Part shown: positions 1-8,023 of the stretch, piece by piece
Numbering within the stretch: position 1 is the stretch's first letter
How the letters are laid out: each line of letters begins with the position of its first letter
From: an uncultured Clostridia bacterium
GTDB lineage: Bacteria; Bacillota; Clostridia; Christensenellales; Borkfalkiaceae
Direction of reading: 5' to 3'
Length of the DNA: 33,026 bases
NCBI GenBank assembly: GCA_904374385.1
Contig: CAJFGA010000017.1
Location: forward strand, 1 to 33,026
The notes under the pieces: model-generated
What the model saw: the letters and a program-made list of their open reading frames with translations, nothing else
Database searches by the model: none
What the model was told of the DNA's origin: nothing
Program-made: the position numbers and the translations under genes

Positions 1-475
1 CCACATTGCGGACATGCTCTTTGACGCGCGTTTTGGCGAGCTTATCTGCCTTGGTCGCCACGATCGTAAACGGTATGCGGTGATAGTACAAAAATTCGAT
101 CATGGTCCGATCGTCGGCAGTCGGGTTGTGGCGGATATCGGCCAGGGAAAAAACGTGCGAAATATTCTCTTTTTCCGCAAAAAAGTCCTCTAAAAGCCGC
201 GCCCATTTTTCCTTTTCCGCTTTGGAAACGCGCGCAAAGCCATATCCCGGCAGATCGGCGAGGATAAAAGCCCCGAAATCGAAATAGTTGACGAGGCGCG
301 TCCTGCCCGGTTCTGCAGACGTTTTGGCGAGTTTTTTTCGGTTGGCGAGCGCGTTGATAAACGAACTTTTGCCCACATTTGACTTGCCGCAAACGGCGAT
401 CATCGGCCTGTCCGGCCGGATAAATCCGCGCCTGTCTGCCGCGGAAAGCATGAACTTCGCTTCTTTGATGACCAT
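1..475 (-). CDS. engB: Ribosome-biogenesis GTP-binding protein EngB/YsxC (3' end beyond window)
   Basis: This is a TRAFAC-class GTPase needed for assembly of the large ribosomal subunit. The 158 codons present show the G1 P-loop GKSNVGKSS (about residues 30-38), the family stretch EPGRTRLVNYF carrying the G2 threonine, G3 DLPGYG, the block RHNPTADDRTM, and G4 TKADK. The G5 region and roughly the last 40 residues lie beyond base 1. The ATG at 475 overlaps the lon stop codon as TAATG, so the two genes are probably translationally coupled. Lon followed by engB is a common Firmicutes order. Nothing in the visible part is unusual. Confidence 0.95.
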   Translation of the reverse strand, partial: MVIKEAKFMLSAADRRGFIRPDRPMIAVCGKSNVGKSSFINALANRKKLAKTSAEPGRTRLVNYFDFGAFILADLPGYGFARVSKAEKEKWARLLEDFFAEKENISHVFSLADIRHNPTADDRTMIEFLYYHRIPFTIVATKADKLAKTRVKEHVRNV

Positions 476-2793
476 TATAACCCCGCGATGGCGTTGTGGA
501 ATACGGTGTCCACTTCCGCCGCGGGAATAAAGTTCAATTCCTCGCGGACGTTGGAAGGGATCTCTTCCTCGTCCTTTTCGTTTTCCTTGGGAATGATGAT
601 ATTTTTGATGCCGGCGCGGTGCGCCGCGAGCGCCTTTTCCTTCAATCCGCCGATGGGCAGCACCTTGCCCCTTAGGGTGATCTCGCCCGTCATGGCGATA
701 TCTTTGCGGACAGGTTTATGCGTAAAGGCGGACAAAATCGCCGTTGCCATCGTGATGCCTGCGCTCGGCCCGTCCTTCGGGGTTGCTCCTTCGGGGACAT
801 GGATATGGATGTCTGTGTTGGAGAAAGTTTCGGCATCGATGTCGTATTGATCGGCATGCGCGCGGATATAGCTGATGGCGGCGCGGGCGGATTCCTTCAT
901 GACATCCCCGAGCTTGCCCGTCAAAAGGATCTCTCCCTTTCCCGGCATGCACGATACTTCGATGGTCAGCGTTGTCCCCCCTACGCTCGTCCAAGCGAGG
1001 CCGGTCGCCGCGCCCACTTCGTTGCCGTCCAGCTGCGAATAATCGCGCACGAACTTGCGGACGCCCAATAGGCTTTCGAGATTGTCCGCCGTGACGACCT
1101 GTTTTTCCATCTCTTGATTTTCGGCATAGCGCACCGCGATCTTGCGGCACACGGAACCGATCTGCCGTTCGAGATTGCGCACGCCGGCTTCCATCGTATA
1201 TCCCTCGATGATGGCGGTGATCGCATCGTCCGTGATTTCGACCAGTTCTTTTTTCAATCCGTTTTCTTCGATCTTGCGGGGAACGAGATAGCGCTTGGCG
1301 ATCTCTCTCTTTTCGTCTAACGTATAGCCGTTGAGTTCGATCAGCTCCATCCTGTCCAAAAGGGGCGCGGGGATGGTATCCACTGTATTCGCCGTAGTGA
1401 TAAAAAGAACTTTGGAAAGGTCGTAAGGAACTTCCAAAAACCTGTCGCGGAAAGTCGCGTTCTGTTCGGGATCAAGCACTTCCAGCAGGGCGCTGGCGGG
1501 ATCGCCCCGCATATCGGAAGAAACCTTATCGATCTCGTCCAGCAAAAACACGGGATTGATCGAGCCGACCTGCTTCATCGCATAGATGATGCGCCCCGGC
1601 ATCGCCCCGACATATGTGCGGCGGTGCCCCCTGATTTCCGCTTCATCCTTGACGCCGCCCAGGCTCATGCGCACGAACTTTCTTCCGAGCGCGCGCGCCA
1701 CCGACTTCGCGATGGAAGTTTTGCCGACGCCAGGAGGCCCTACAAAACAGAGGATGGGGGCGTTCATGCTCTTGGTAAGCTGCAGTACGGCAAGATATTC
1801 CGTAATGCGCGTTTTGACCTTTTCAAGCCCGTAATGATCCTCGTCGAGGATCTTTTTTGCGTCGAGGATGTTTTCGGTGTCCTTCGTTTCCTCTGTCCAG
1901 GGAAGATCGATCAGCCAATCGATGTAATTGCGGATGACCGTATACTCGGGCGAGGAAGGGGGCATCTTGTCCATGCGGGCAATTTCTTTTAGCGCCTTTT
2001 CCTCGATTTCGGCGGGCATATGCTTATCCTTGATCTGCTGCGCGAGGGTATCCCTCTCCTGCTCGTCGTCGCCCAGTTCTGTGTGGATCGCCTTGAGCTG
2101 TTCACGGAGAAAGTATTCCTTCTGGTTTTTATCGATGCTGCGGCGCACCATCGAGCTGATCTTTTTTTCGAGTTTCGCGATCTCTAATTCGTCATTCAGA
2201 CAGCGCTCATACAGTTTGAGACGCTCGACGACGTTCGCCGTTTCTAAAAGCTGCTGTTTGATCTCCTCTTTGATGTGCAGATACTGCATGGAACGGTTGA
2301 TGAATATGTCGGGGTCAGACAGTTTGTCTAGATCGGCCATCTGCTCTTTGGGGAAGCGCATATCCCCCGCCGTCAGGTCGCGCATGACATCCCGCGCGGT
2401 ACGAAAATACGCCTCCTCTAAAACTTCATCGCCGTGTACCGCCTTCATGCGGGTGACGACCGCATAAAAACTGCCGTCTTCCTCGTAGATCTCCTCCGCT
2501 TCGGCACGGTAAAGCCCCTCCACGCTGACGCGGAGGTTATTGGAAGGAAGTTTTGCGATCTGCTTGATCTTGACGACCGTGCCAACGGTATAGACGTCTT
2601 TGGCGGTGATTTGATCTTTCTCTGCGTCCTTTTGCAGACTGACGAACAGATTCATATCCTTTTCGGAAGCGTGCGAGATCGCCGTCAGAGAGATCAGTCT
2701 GCCCGCATCAAAGCTGGACTGCGCATCAGGAAAAATCACCTTGCCGCGCAGCGCCACATAGGGAAATACATACGTCTTTTTACTTCTTGCCAT
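475..2793 (-). CDS. lon: ATP-dependent protease Lon (La)
   Basis: Lon is a cytoplasmic AAA+ serine protease that degrades misfolded and regulatory proteins. Numbering from an upstream TTG (2805): the N-terminal LON substrate-binding domain covers about residues 10-200, followed by a helical linker. Walker A is GPPGVGKTS (356-364) and Walker B is FLLDEIDK (420-427). The S16 protease domain holds the catalytic serine in PKDGPSAG (Ser681) and the catalytic lysine in GGLKEK (Lys724), spaced as in E. coli Lon. I prefer the ATG at 2793 (772 aa, MARSKK) to the TTG because it gives the usual N-terminus, although neither start has a strong ribosome-binding site. A good promoter lies upstream. No obvious CtsR or CIRCE site was seen. 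Confidence 0.97.
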   Translation of the reverse strand: MARSKKTYVFPYVALRGKVIFPDAQSSFDAGRLISLTAISHASEKDMNLFVSLQKDAEKDQITAKDVYTVGTVVKIKQIAKLPSNNLRVSVEGLYRAEAEEIYEEDGSFYAVVTRMKAVHGDEVLEEAYFRTARDVMRDLTAGDMRFPKEQMADLDKLSDPDIFINRSMQYLHIKEEIKQQLLETANVVERLKLYERCLNDELEIAKLEKKISSMVRRSIDKNQKEYFLREQLKAIHTELGDDEQERDTLAQQIKDKHMPAEIEEKALKEIARMDKMPPSSPEYTVIRNYIDWLIDLPWTEETKDTENILDAKKILDEDHYGLEKVKTRITEYLAVLQLTKSMNAPILCFVGPPGVGKTSIAKSVARALGRKFVRMSLGGVKDEAEIRGHRRTYVGAMPGRIIYAMKQVGSINPVFLLDEIDKVSSDMRGDPASALLEVLDPEQNATFRDRFLEVPYDLSKVLFITTANTVDTIPAPLLDRMELIELNGYTLDEKREIAKRYLVPRKIEENGLKKELVEITDDAITAIIEGYTMEAGVRNLERQIGSVCRKIAVRYAENQEMEKQVVTADNLESLLGVRKFVRDYSQLDGNEVGAATGLAWTSVGGTTLTIEVSCMPGKGEILLTGKLGDVMKESARAAISYIRAHADQYDIDAETFSNTDIHIHVPEGATPKDGPSAGITMATAILSAFTHKPVRKDIAMTGEITLRGKVLPIGGLKEKALAAHRAGIKNIIIPKENEKDEEEIPSNVREELNFIPAAEVDTVFHNAIAGL

Positions 2794-2844
2794 AATGATA
2801 CCCAAATTTTCCGATTGATTTCGGCATTTTTTCGATTATGAAAT

Positions 2845-2873
2845 AGTATAACACAGTCAGACAGATTTTACAA
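2845..2873 (-). promoter_or_regulatory. Promoter of lon-engB
   Basis: On the minus strand a -35 box TTGTAA (2873-2868) and a -10 box TATACT (2850-2845) are separated by exactly 17 bp. Transcription would start near 2838, about 45 bases before the lon ATG. No separate terminator for the upstream ABC gene is clear; the 2874-2939 stretch only has a T-rich tract. Confidence 0.7.
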
Positions 2874-2939
2874 GTCTATTTTAAAAACAAACGCCCGACT
2901 CCCCTTTTTCCTTGTAATTTTCACTTCCCGCGCACAAAT

Positions 2940-4705
2940 TCAAGAGCGGAACTGCGAACGCTGCAATGCCGCATATTCCCCGTTCAACGCCATCAACTCT
3001 TCGTGCGTGCCCCGTTCGGCAATCTGCCCGCCGCGCAGCAGGATGATCTCATCCGCATTTTTGACGGTGGAAAGGCGATGCGCCACGACGATGGTCGTCC
3101 TGCCTGCGGAAAGCTCTGCAAGGGACGCCTGGATCTGCATTTCCGTAAAATTGTCGAGAGCGCTCGTCGCTTCGTCGAGGATAAGCACGGGCGGATTTTT
3201 CAGAAACGCGCGCGCGATGGAGACGCGCTGCTTCTGCCCGCCCGACAGCTTGACGCCCCGCTCGCCCACCTCGGTATCGTAACAGTTCGGCAGCGTCTGC
3301 ACAAACTCATGGATATTGGCGCGGCGCGCCGCTTCATAGATCTGTTCGTCGCTCGCCTCGAGATTGCCGTAGGCAATATTTTCCTTGATCGTGCCGCCGT
3401 ATAAAAAAAATCCTGCGCGACGATGCCGATGCTCTTGCGAAGGGTTCGGCGCGTCACGCGGTCGATCTCGATGCCGCCGATCGAAATCGTGCCGCTGTCC
3501 GGCTCGTAAAAGCGCGGGATCAGGTGACACACCGTCGTTTTGCCTCCTCCCGAAGGGCCTACGAGCGCGACGGTCGTACCCTCTTTGACGGTAAAGCTGA
3601 GATGGGAGAGGACGGCATTTTCGCCCGTCTCTTTATTTTTATACGAAAAACTCACGTCGCGGAATACGATGTCGCCGCGCAAAAGGTCTACGTTTACGGG
3701 ATCGTCCGGCTCGCTCTCTTCTGGAACGGCGAGCACTTCCCGAAAGCGCGCAAAGCCCGCAAGGCCGTCCTGGATCTGTTCGAAGAGATTGACGAGCGTT
3801 CGGATGGGCGTCAACAGCATCGTGACATATAGGATAAACGCCGTATAGTCGCCGGGGCTGATGCGGCCGAAATAGAAAAACAACCCGCCCGCAACGAGCG
3901 CAATGAGGTACAAGAGGTCGTTGAACAGCCCCATTCCGCCCTGAAAGATCCCCATATAGCGGTATGCTTCCGAACGCGCCTTCTTAAATTCGCCGTTGGA
4001 ACGGTCGAATTTTTCCTCTTCCTTTTCTTCCGCGGTATATGCCTTGGAAACGCGGATCCCCGAAACGGAGGACTCGATGCTCGCATTTACTTCGGCGATC
4101 TTTTCGCGGGAGGCGCGGAATGCTTCGTTCATCCGGCCGCGCATCTTGACGGCGAAGAGCACCATGCAGGGCACGAACAGGATGACGATGAGGGAAAGCC
4201 ACGGATCGATAAAAAAGAGAAGAATGACCGCCCCGATAATACTGATAACCGACATAAAGGTATCTTCCGGGCCGTGGTGAGCGAGTTCGCTCGTTTCGAA
4301 CAAGTCATTGACGATGCGCGACATGATGGTGCCCGTCTTCGTTTCGTCAAAATAAGGAAAGGGCAGCCGCTCCACATGGCTGAAAAATTTGCGGCGCATG
4401 TCCGCTTGGATCCTGACGCCGAGCACATGCCCCCAAAAGCCGACGATATAGGTGAGGAACGCCTTTAGAACATAGATTGCCAAAAGCGCCGCCGCCCATA
4501 TGACGATGAGGGCGACCGCCCTGTTCGGCACGAAATCGTTCATGATCATGCGCGCGATAAACGGATAGAACAGGTTGCACACGGCGATTGTAAAAGAGCA
4601 GACCAAATCGAGTGCGAATAATTTTCTGTGCGGTTTATAATAGGAGAAAAAAGCGCGGATCGCTCCCCTTTCTCCTTTCTTCTTTGTTTTCATGTGATCG
4701 CGCAT
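2940..4705 (-). pseudogene. Half-size ABC exporter (multidrug/lipid type), one-base frameshift
   Basis: This is a type IV ABC exporter: an N-terminal six-helix membrane domain fused to a nucleotide-binding domain, acting as a dimer to export drugs, lipids or peptides. The first frame (4705 to about 3411) carries the membrane helices and Walker [10 protein letters not shown] and runs into the Q-loop IVAQDFF. The second frame resumes at [13 protein letters not shown] and holds the signature LSGGQKQR, Walker [13 protein letters not shown] and the H-loop VVAHRLSTV, ending at 2940. The break is the A8 run at 3403-3410; nine bases would restore a 588-residue protein of normal family length. The domain is otherwise intact, so this could be a sequencing error, a recent mutation, or slippage on the tract. 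The start at 4705 is chosen because GGAGG lies 8 bases upstream; an earlier ATG (4729) sits almost on the predicted transcription start. The substrate cannot be inferred. Confidence 0.85.
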
Positions 4706-4738
4706 GTCTTCAGCCTCCGGTTTTGTCATCTGTCTATT

Positions 4739-4747
4739 ATTGTAGCA
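4739..4747 (-). promoter_or_regulatory. Extended -10 promoter of the ABC exporter gene
   Basis: The minus strand reads TGCTACAAT (4747-4739): a TGn extension followed by a 5/6 match to TATAAT. No convincing -35 box lies 17 bp upstream. The predicted start near 4732 leaves a leader of about 27 bases carrying GGAGG before the ATG at 4705. Confidence 0.5.
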
Positions 4748-4818
4748 TATTTTCCGAAAAAAGGCGCGCTTTGCGCAATACTTTTTATAATTCTGCCCTG
4801 TTCGGAAAGGCGGGCTTT

Positions 4819-4843
4819 AAAAAACAAGGGCGGAGCCTTGCTT
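4819..4843 (-). terminator. Putative intrinsic terminator downstream of the XRE gene
   Basis: Read on the minus strand, AAGCAAGG (4843-4836) pairs with CCTTGTTT (4829-4822) around a 6-base loop, with one G-U pair, and runs into TTTTTT (4824-4819). It would stop transcription from the XRE gene before the ABC promoter. The intervening 4844-4974 holds hairpins but no supportable gene. Confidence 0.5.
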
Positions 4844-4884
4844 TTCCGAACGGAGCAATGCGAATGTAAACGGCTAAAAGGGAA

Positions 4885-4910
4885 GAGCGGAAGCTCATAA
4901 GCCTCCGCTC
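4885..4910. repeat. Imperfect inverted repeat / strong hairpin in an intergenic region
   Basis: GAGCGGAAGCT and AGCCTCCGCTC form an 11-position stem (10 paired, one A-C mismatch) with a CATA loop. On the minus strand it is followed by TTCCCTTTT, so it could assist termination after the XRE gene. A second small perfect repeat (GCCGC-AAAT-GCGGC, 4960-4973) sits directly after the XRE stop codon. Confidence 0.5.
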
Positions 4911-4974
4911 TACTCCGCTGCCCATATTTTTTCATCTGCCTCCTATATGTCGGCCGTCCGCCGCAAATGCGGCA

Positions 4975-5175
4975 TCAAATCTTTCTGCCGACCAGTTCAT
5001 CCAAACTGATCCCGTAATAGTCCGCGATCTTCACACACATTTCGATGCTCGGCAGGATCTTGCCGCTCTCCCACCTGTACACATTTTGATGATTAATGCC
5101 GAGGGCGTGCGCAAGTTCGTGCGGATTCAACCCTCTTTCCTCCCTGTTTTGTCTGAGCGATTCCGCGATATCCAT
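4975..5175 (-). CDS. Small XRE-family helix-turn-helix regulator
   Basis: This 66-residue protein consists almost entirely of one Cro/C1-type HTH domain: SLRQNREERGLNPHELAHAL forms helices 1-2, INHQNVYRWESGK contains the recognition helix, and PSIEMCVKIADYYGISLDEL closes the fold. It should bind DNA as a dimer; target and ligand are unknown. The ATG at 5175 is chosen because the upstream in-frame residues (back to 5265) do not look like protein. No Shine-Dalgarno precedes it. A TGCAATAAT sequence that could act as an extended -10 lies so close that the transcript might be leaderless. Two copies of ATGCAAT, 19 bases apart, lie just upstream and could be an autoregulatory operator. It sits between the hydrogenase operon and the ABC gene, each side bounded by a terminator. 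Confidence 0.85.
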   Translation of the reverse strand: MDIAESLRQNREERGLNPHELAHALGINHQNVYRWESGKILPSIEMCVKIADYYGISLDELVGRKI

Positions 5176-5263
5176 GGAATTATTATTGCATAAAAATGAT
5201 AAAATTGCATGAATTTCACATATTTGTGCAAACAAAATTTTACATCTTTTCCCCCTTTTCGCC

Positions 5264-5308
5264 AAAAAAAATCAATCGTGAAAACCCTTCGAGATCTTCA
5301 CGATTGAT
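5264..5308 (-). terminator. Intrinsic terminator of the hydrogenase operon
   Basis: A perfect 12-bp inverted repeat (arms ATCAATCGTGAA at 5271-5282 and its complement at 5297-5308) has a 14-base loop. Read on the minus strand it is followed by T8 (5271-5264). It starts 18 bases after the stop codon of the last hydrogenase gene. Confidence 0.88.
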
Positions 5309-5326
5309 CGTCTAAATCATATCCGG

Positions 5327-6781
5327 TTATTCTGCGCCCGTATCGCCGATGCTGAGTTTGTACAGTTTGACCGAATTGTCGATCGTCTTTTCTTTGGCAG
5401 AGGCGCCGTACTTATCCACGTCTACGACGTTCTTCGGCCCGTGGTTGAGGCAGAGCGCCCCGTTCAGGCATCCGCCGTCGCACGCCATCCCCTCGAAAAA
5501 GTTTTCCGTCGCACGATTGAGTTTGAGCTTCATCAAGGCGGCGCGGCATTCGTCGATCCCGTTCATCGCGAGCGGTTTGATGCCCTCGATGCCGTATTCC
5601 GCCGCCACATCCGAAATCCCCTGCGCTATGCCGCCGCTCTTGGCAAAGATCCTGCCGTAAAAGGAGGCATTATCGAGCGAGGTCTCTTCCAAAGATCCGA
5701 CATCGATGTGGCGCGCGTCGAGAAATGCCTGCAATTCTTCAAAGGAGAGAACGCTGTCGATCGCGCCCTGCGTTTTGGGCAGCTTATATTCGAGCTTTTT
5801 GCTTGCGCAGGGACCGATGAAGATAACTTTGCCGGCGGGATCGGTCCGCTTGATGAGCATCGCCGCCTCTACCATGGGCGACACGGAGTGTGAGATATAT
5901 TTTGCCAAATCCGGAAAATTCTTTTCCACAAACATCACGAAAGAGGGGCAGCAGGAAGTCGTCAAAACTCCTTTTTCCTCCCATTCTTCCGCCTCGTGAT
6001 AGAGGGTAATGTCTGCGCCGAGCGCCGCTTCGACCACTTGGTGGAAGCCGAGTTTGCGGATACCCGTTACGACCTGTTCGATCTTCGCATACTTAAACTG
6101 GCTGACAATGGAGGGCGCGATGACGGCGTAAACATGATACTTTTTCCCTTCTTCCGATTTTTTAAGGATATCTATGCTCTCCATGATCATCGATTTGTCG
6201 ACGATCGCGCCGAACGGGCACTGGTACACGCAGGCCCCGCAGGAAATGCATTTATCGTTATCGATAACCGCCTTTTTATCTTCCCCTACCGTGATCGCCT
6301 TCACCTTGCAGGAAGATACGCAGGGGCGCTTTTGATGGATGATCGCGCCGTAAGGGCATGCCTGCGTGCATTTGCCGCACTCGATGCACTTGGATTTATC
6401 CACGACCGCTTTGTGGTCGATGATCTGGATCGCGTCGCGCGGGCAGACCTCCTGGCAGCGATGCACGATGCAGCCGCGGCAGGCGGGCGTCACAAAAATA
6501 CCTCCGATGGGACATTCGTCGCAGGCAATATCGATGACTTCGACGACGTTGGGATTCTTTTTGTTTCCGCCGAGCGCGAGTTTGATGCGTTCCTGTACGA
6601 TGGCGCGCTCTTTGAAAATACAGCAGCGCATCGTCGCTTTGGGCCCCGGAGAAATCTCTTTGGGAATATCTATATAGATATTGTCGTAACAATGCTCGTA
6701 TTCGTTGCGAATGATCGCTTTCAACACGTCGTATTTGAGTTTTTGTACCGCTGTGTCAAAAATTCGTTTGTTATCTGCCAT
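5327..6781 (-). CDS. hydA2: Monomeric [FeFe] hydrogenase, group B type
   Basis: This 484-residue cytoplasmic iron-sulfur protein is likely to form or oxidise H2 with ferredoxin. The N-terminal half is cysteine-rich: CDEC (87-90), CRGC plus C109 and C113, then ferredoxin motifs at 132-142 (CIECGKCTQACP) and 178-188 (CISCGACVYQCP). The H-cluster domain follows with L1 TTSCCPSF (Cys277, Cys278), L2 FIGPCASKK (Cys325) and L3 GMACDGGC (Cys434, Cys438). All four H-cluster ligands and the proton-transfer cysteine are therefore present. The L2 form GPCASKK, rather than the bifurcating-type MPCxxKxxE, points to group B. A GAGAGGG ribosome-binding site precedes the ATG. The gene is last in the operon, 81 bp after the phosphatase gene; that gap contains a possible internal promoter. 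Activity in vivo is inferred; group B enzymes are poorly characterised. Confidence 0.92.
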   Translation of the reverse strand: MADNKRIFDTAVQKLKYDVLKAIIRNEYEHCYDNIYIDIPKEISPGPKATMRCCIFKERAIVQERIKLALGGNKKNPNVVEVIDIACDECPIGGIFVTPACRGCIVHRCQEVCPRDAIQIIDHKAVVDKSKCIECGKCTQACPYGAIIHQKRPCVSSCKVKAITVGEDKKAVIDNDKCISCGACVYQCPFGAIVDKSMIMESIDILKKSEEGKKYHVYAVIAPSIVSQFKYAKIEQVVTGIRKLGFHQVVEAALGADITLYHEAEEWEEKGVLTTSCCPSFVMFVEKNFPDLAKYISHSVSPMVEAAMLIKRTDPAGKVIFIGPCASKKLEYKLPKTQGAIDSVLSFEELQAFLDARHIDVGSLEETSLDNASFYGRIFAKSGGIAQGISDVAAEYGIEGIKPLAMNGIDECRAALMKLKLNRATENFFEGMACDGGCLNGALCLNHGPKNVVDVDKYGASAKEKTIDNSVKLYKLSIGDTGAE

Positions 6782-6801
6782 ATGACCCTCTCTAACCTAC
6801 T

Positions 6802-6816
6802 GATGATTTATATCAT
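6802..6816 (-). promoter_or_regulatory. Possible internal promoter/operator half-site before the group B hydrogenase
   Basis: The minus strand reads TGATATAAA (6815-6807), an extended -10 with no clear -35. It sits inside the imperfect palindrome ATGAT-N4-ATCAT. The plus-strand nine bases GATTTATAT (6805-6813) are identical to one arm of the palindrome over the operon's main promoter (10110-10131). A shared regulator is inferred from this. Confidence 0.4.
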
Positions 6817-6862
6817 TTCCCCTAAATTTGCTGCACTGTGCCACGCCTGAACCGCCATATTT

Positions 6863-8023
6863 TTAATCGTAATCGATCGCAACTTCCTTGCCCATCGCCT
6901 TCAAGTTTGCGGCGAGGCTTTCGACCAGTTTCAGCTTCATCGTGATGTCGATGGGAAGCCCCGTATGCGCCGCGTTGATGCTCTGCCCCACGAAAAAGTG
7001 AACGCTCGTCGCCTCTTCGAAGAGCATTTGCGCCAAGAGAGACGCGCCGTCCTTTTTAGTGAATGTTTTGGGCGTTAAATCGTGTACGTCTACATATTTT
7101 TCAGACAATTCCAAAAGTTTCCGCATGGTCAGGACGCCCTCCGTCGTGAGATCGATGCCGTCGATAAAACCGATGGGAGGGACGTCTTTATCGGGAAAGT
7201 CGAAAGACGCACGCACGCTGGTTTTCAAATGCCGCGCGACGATCTGCGAACTCGTGCCGCCGCAGACCACCTTTTTCCCCGCGCCCGCCAAAAAACGGGA
7301 AATGTAAAAATCATCCTTTGACTTATCGACGGGCGGGCCGATCATAAGGTTTACGTTCAGCTCTTCGCGCACCTTGACGGCGGCGACCGTCGTATCGTCG
7401 CCCGGGGTGCCGAGATACAGATCGTTGCACACGCCCGCCAAAAGGCAGGCGACCGCGCGTGCGCTCATCGTCGGCTTCACGTTATTGTCTAAAAACTCCA
7501 TGACCTCCGGCCGCTGCCAGCCGAGATTGAGCGTCATGCCGATCCCCGCATGAATGACGCCGTCGCTCATGACGACGATCACGTCGCCTTCCTTCAAGTC
7601 GAGCGCGGTCTTATACACCGTTTTGCCGAGGATGTCCATCCCTTCGCGGGGAAAATCACGGCACTTGCAGTCGCGGATCAAAATTGCCTGCGGATTGTCA
7701 AATTCGAAGAGATAACCCTTCCCCTCCCGATTCATGTGAATGACCGAAAAGGTGGAATAGGCGACCCCGCGCACCTTGCACACGGGCAAAGACTGGATGA
7801 TCGTTTCGACGCATTCTTCGATGTCGATTTCGTTGGAAACCATCGTACAGAGGATCTTTGAGGTGAGGGTCGACAAAATATTCGCTTTAACGCCGCTCCC
7901 CAGCCCATCCGCCAAAACGAGGGTGGTATAATCGCCCGAAACAATGCTCTCCACGCGGTCGCCGCACAGCTCTTCGTTCTTTTTGTTGAGCGATGTATAG
8001 CCGCTTTCCAGACAGAGAGCCAT
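6863..8023 (-). CDS. SpoIIE-type PP2C protein phosphatase linked to the sensory hydrogenase
   Basis: This 386-residue protein has a metal-dependent Ser/Thr phosphatase (PPM/SpoIIE) domain in about residues 1-220. The acidic metal-binding motifs are LADGLGSG (Asp39), VMSDGVIHAG (Asp154) and PGDDTTVA (Asp209-Asp210). The last 165 residues (from about NLMIGPPVDKSKDD) form an extra region that I do not recognise; it contains GGTSSQIVARHL and a late helical stretch. The start codon overlaps the hydS stop as TAATG, with GAGGAGGAG 8-9 bases upstream, so the two products are probably made in fixed ratio. PP2C genes beside PAS-containing hydrogenases are a known marker of the C3-type sensory hydrogenase. 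The likely role is to relay the HydS signal by dephosphorylating an unknown protein. No membrane segment is seen. Confidence 0.88.
   Translation of the reverse strand: MALCLESGYTSLNKKNEELCGDRVESIVSGDYTTLVLADGLGSGVKANILSTLTSKILCTMVSNEIDIEECVETIIQSLPVCKVRGVAYSTFSVIHMNREGKGYLFEFDNPQAILIRDCKCRDFPREGMDILGKTVYKTALDLKEGDVIVVMSDGVIHAGIGMTLNLGWQRPEVMEFLDNNVKPTMSARAVACLLAGVCNDLYLGTPGDDTTVAAVKVREELNVNLMIGPPVDKSKDDFYISRFLAGAGKKVVCGGTSSQIVARHLKTSVRASFDFPDKDVPPIGFIDGIDLTTEGVLTMRKLLELSEKYVDVHDLTPKTFTKKDGASLLAQMLFEEATSVHFFVGQSINAAHTGLPIDITMKLKLVESLAANLKAMGKEVAIDYD

Noticed and set aside
4726-4935. 69-codon minus-strand frame with AGGAGG three bases before its ATG
   Set aside because: The spacing is too short, the translation (MKKYGQRSRAEAYELPLF...) has no protein-like pattern I recognise, and the frame runs through a terminator hairpin and over the ABC promoter.
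6838-6843. TGGCAC on the minus strand before the group B hydrogenase, and again at 10161-10166 on the plus strand, as possible sigma-54 -24 elements
   Set aside because: Neither has a TTGC -12 element at the required spacing; one is off by a base, the other has no GC there.
5996-6850. Long plus-strand frame opposite the group B hydrogenase gene
   Set aside because: It is antisense to a conserved cysteine-motif gene, has no ribosome-binding site or domain, and reflects codon bias of the real gene; other long plus-strand frames were rejected for the same reason.
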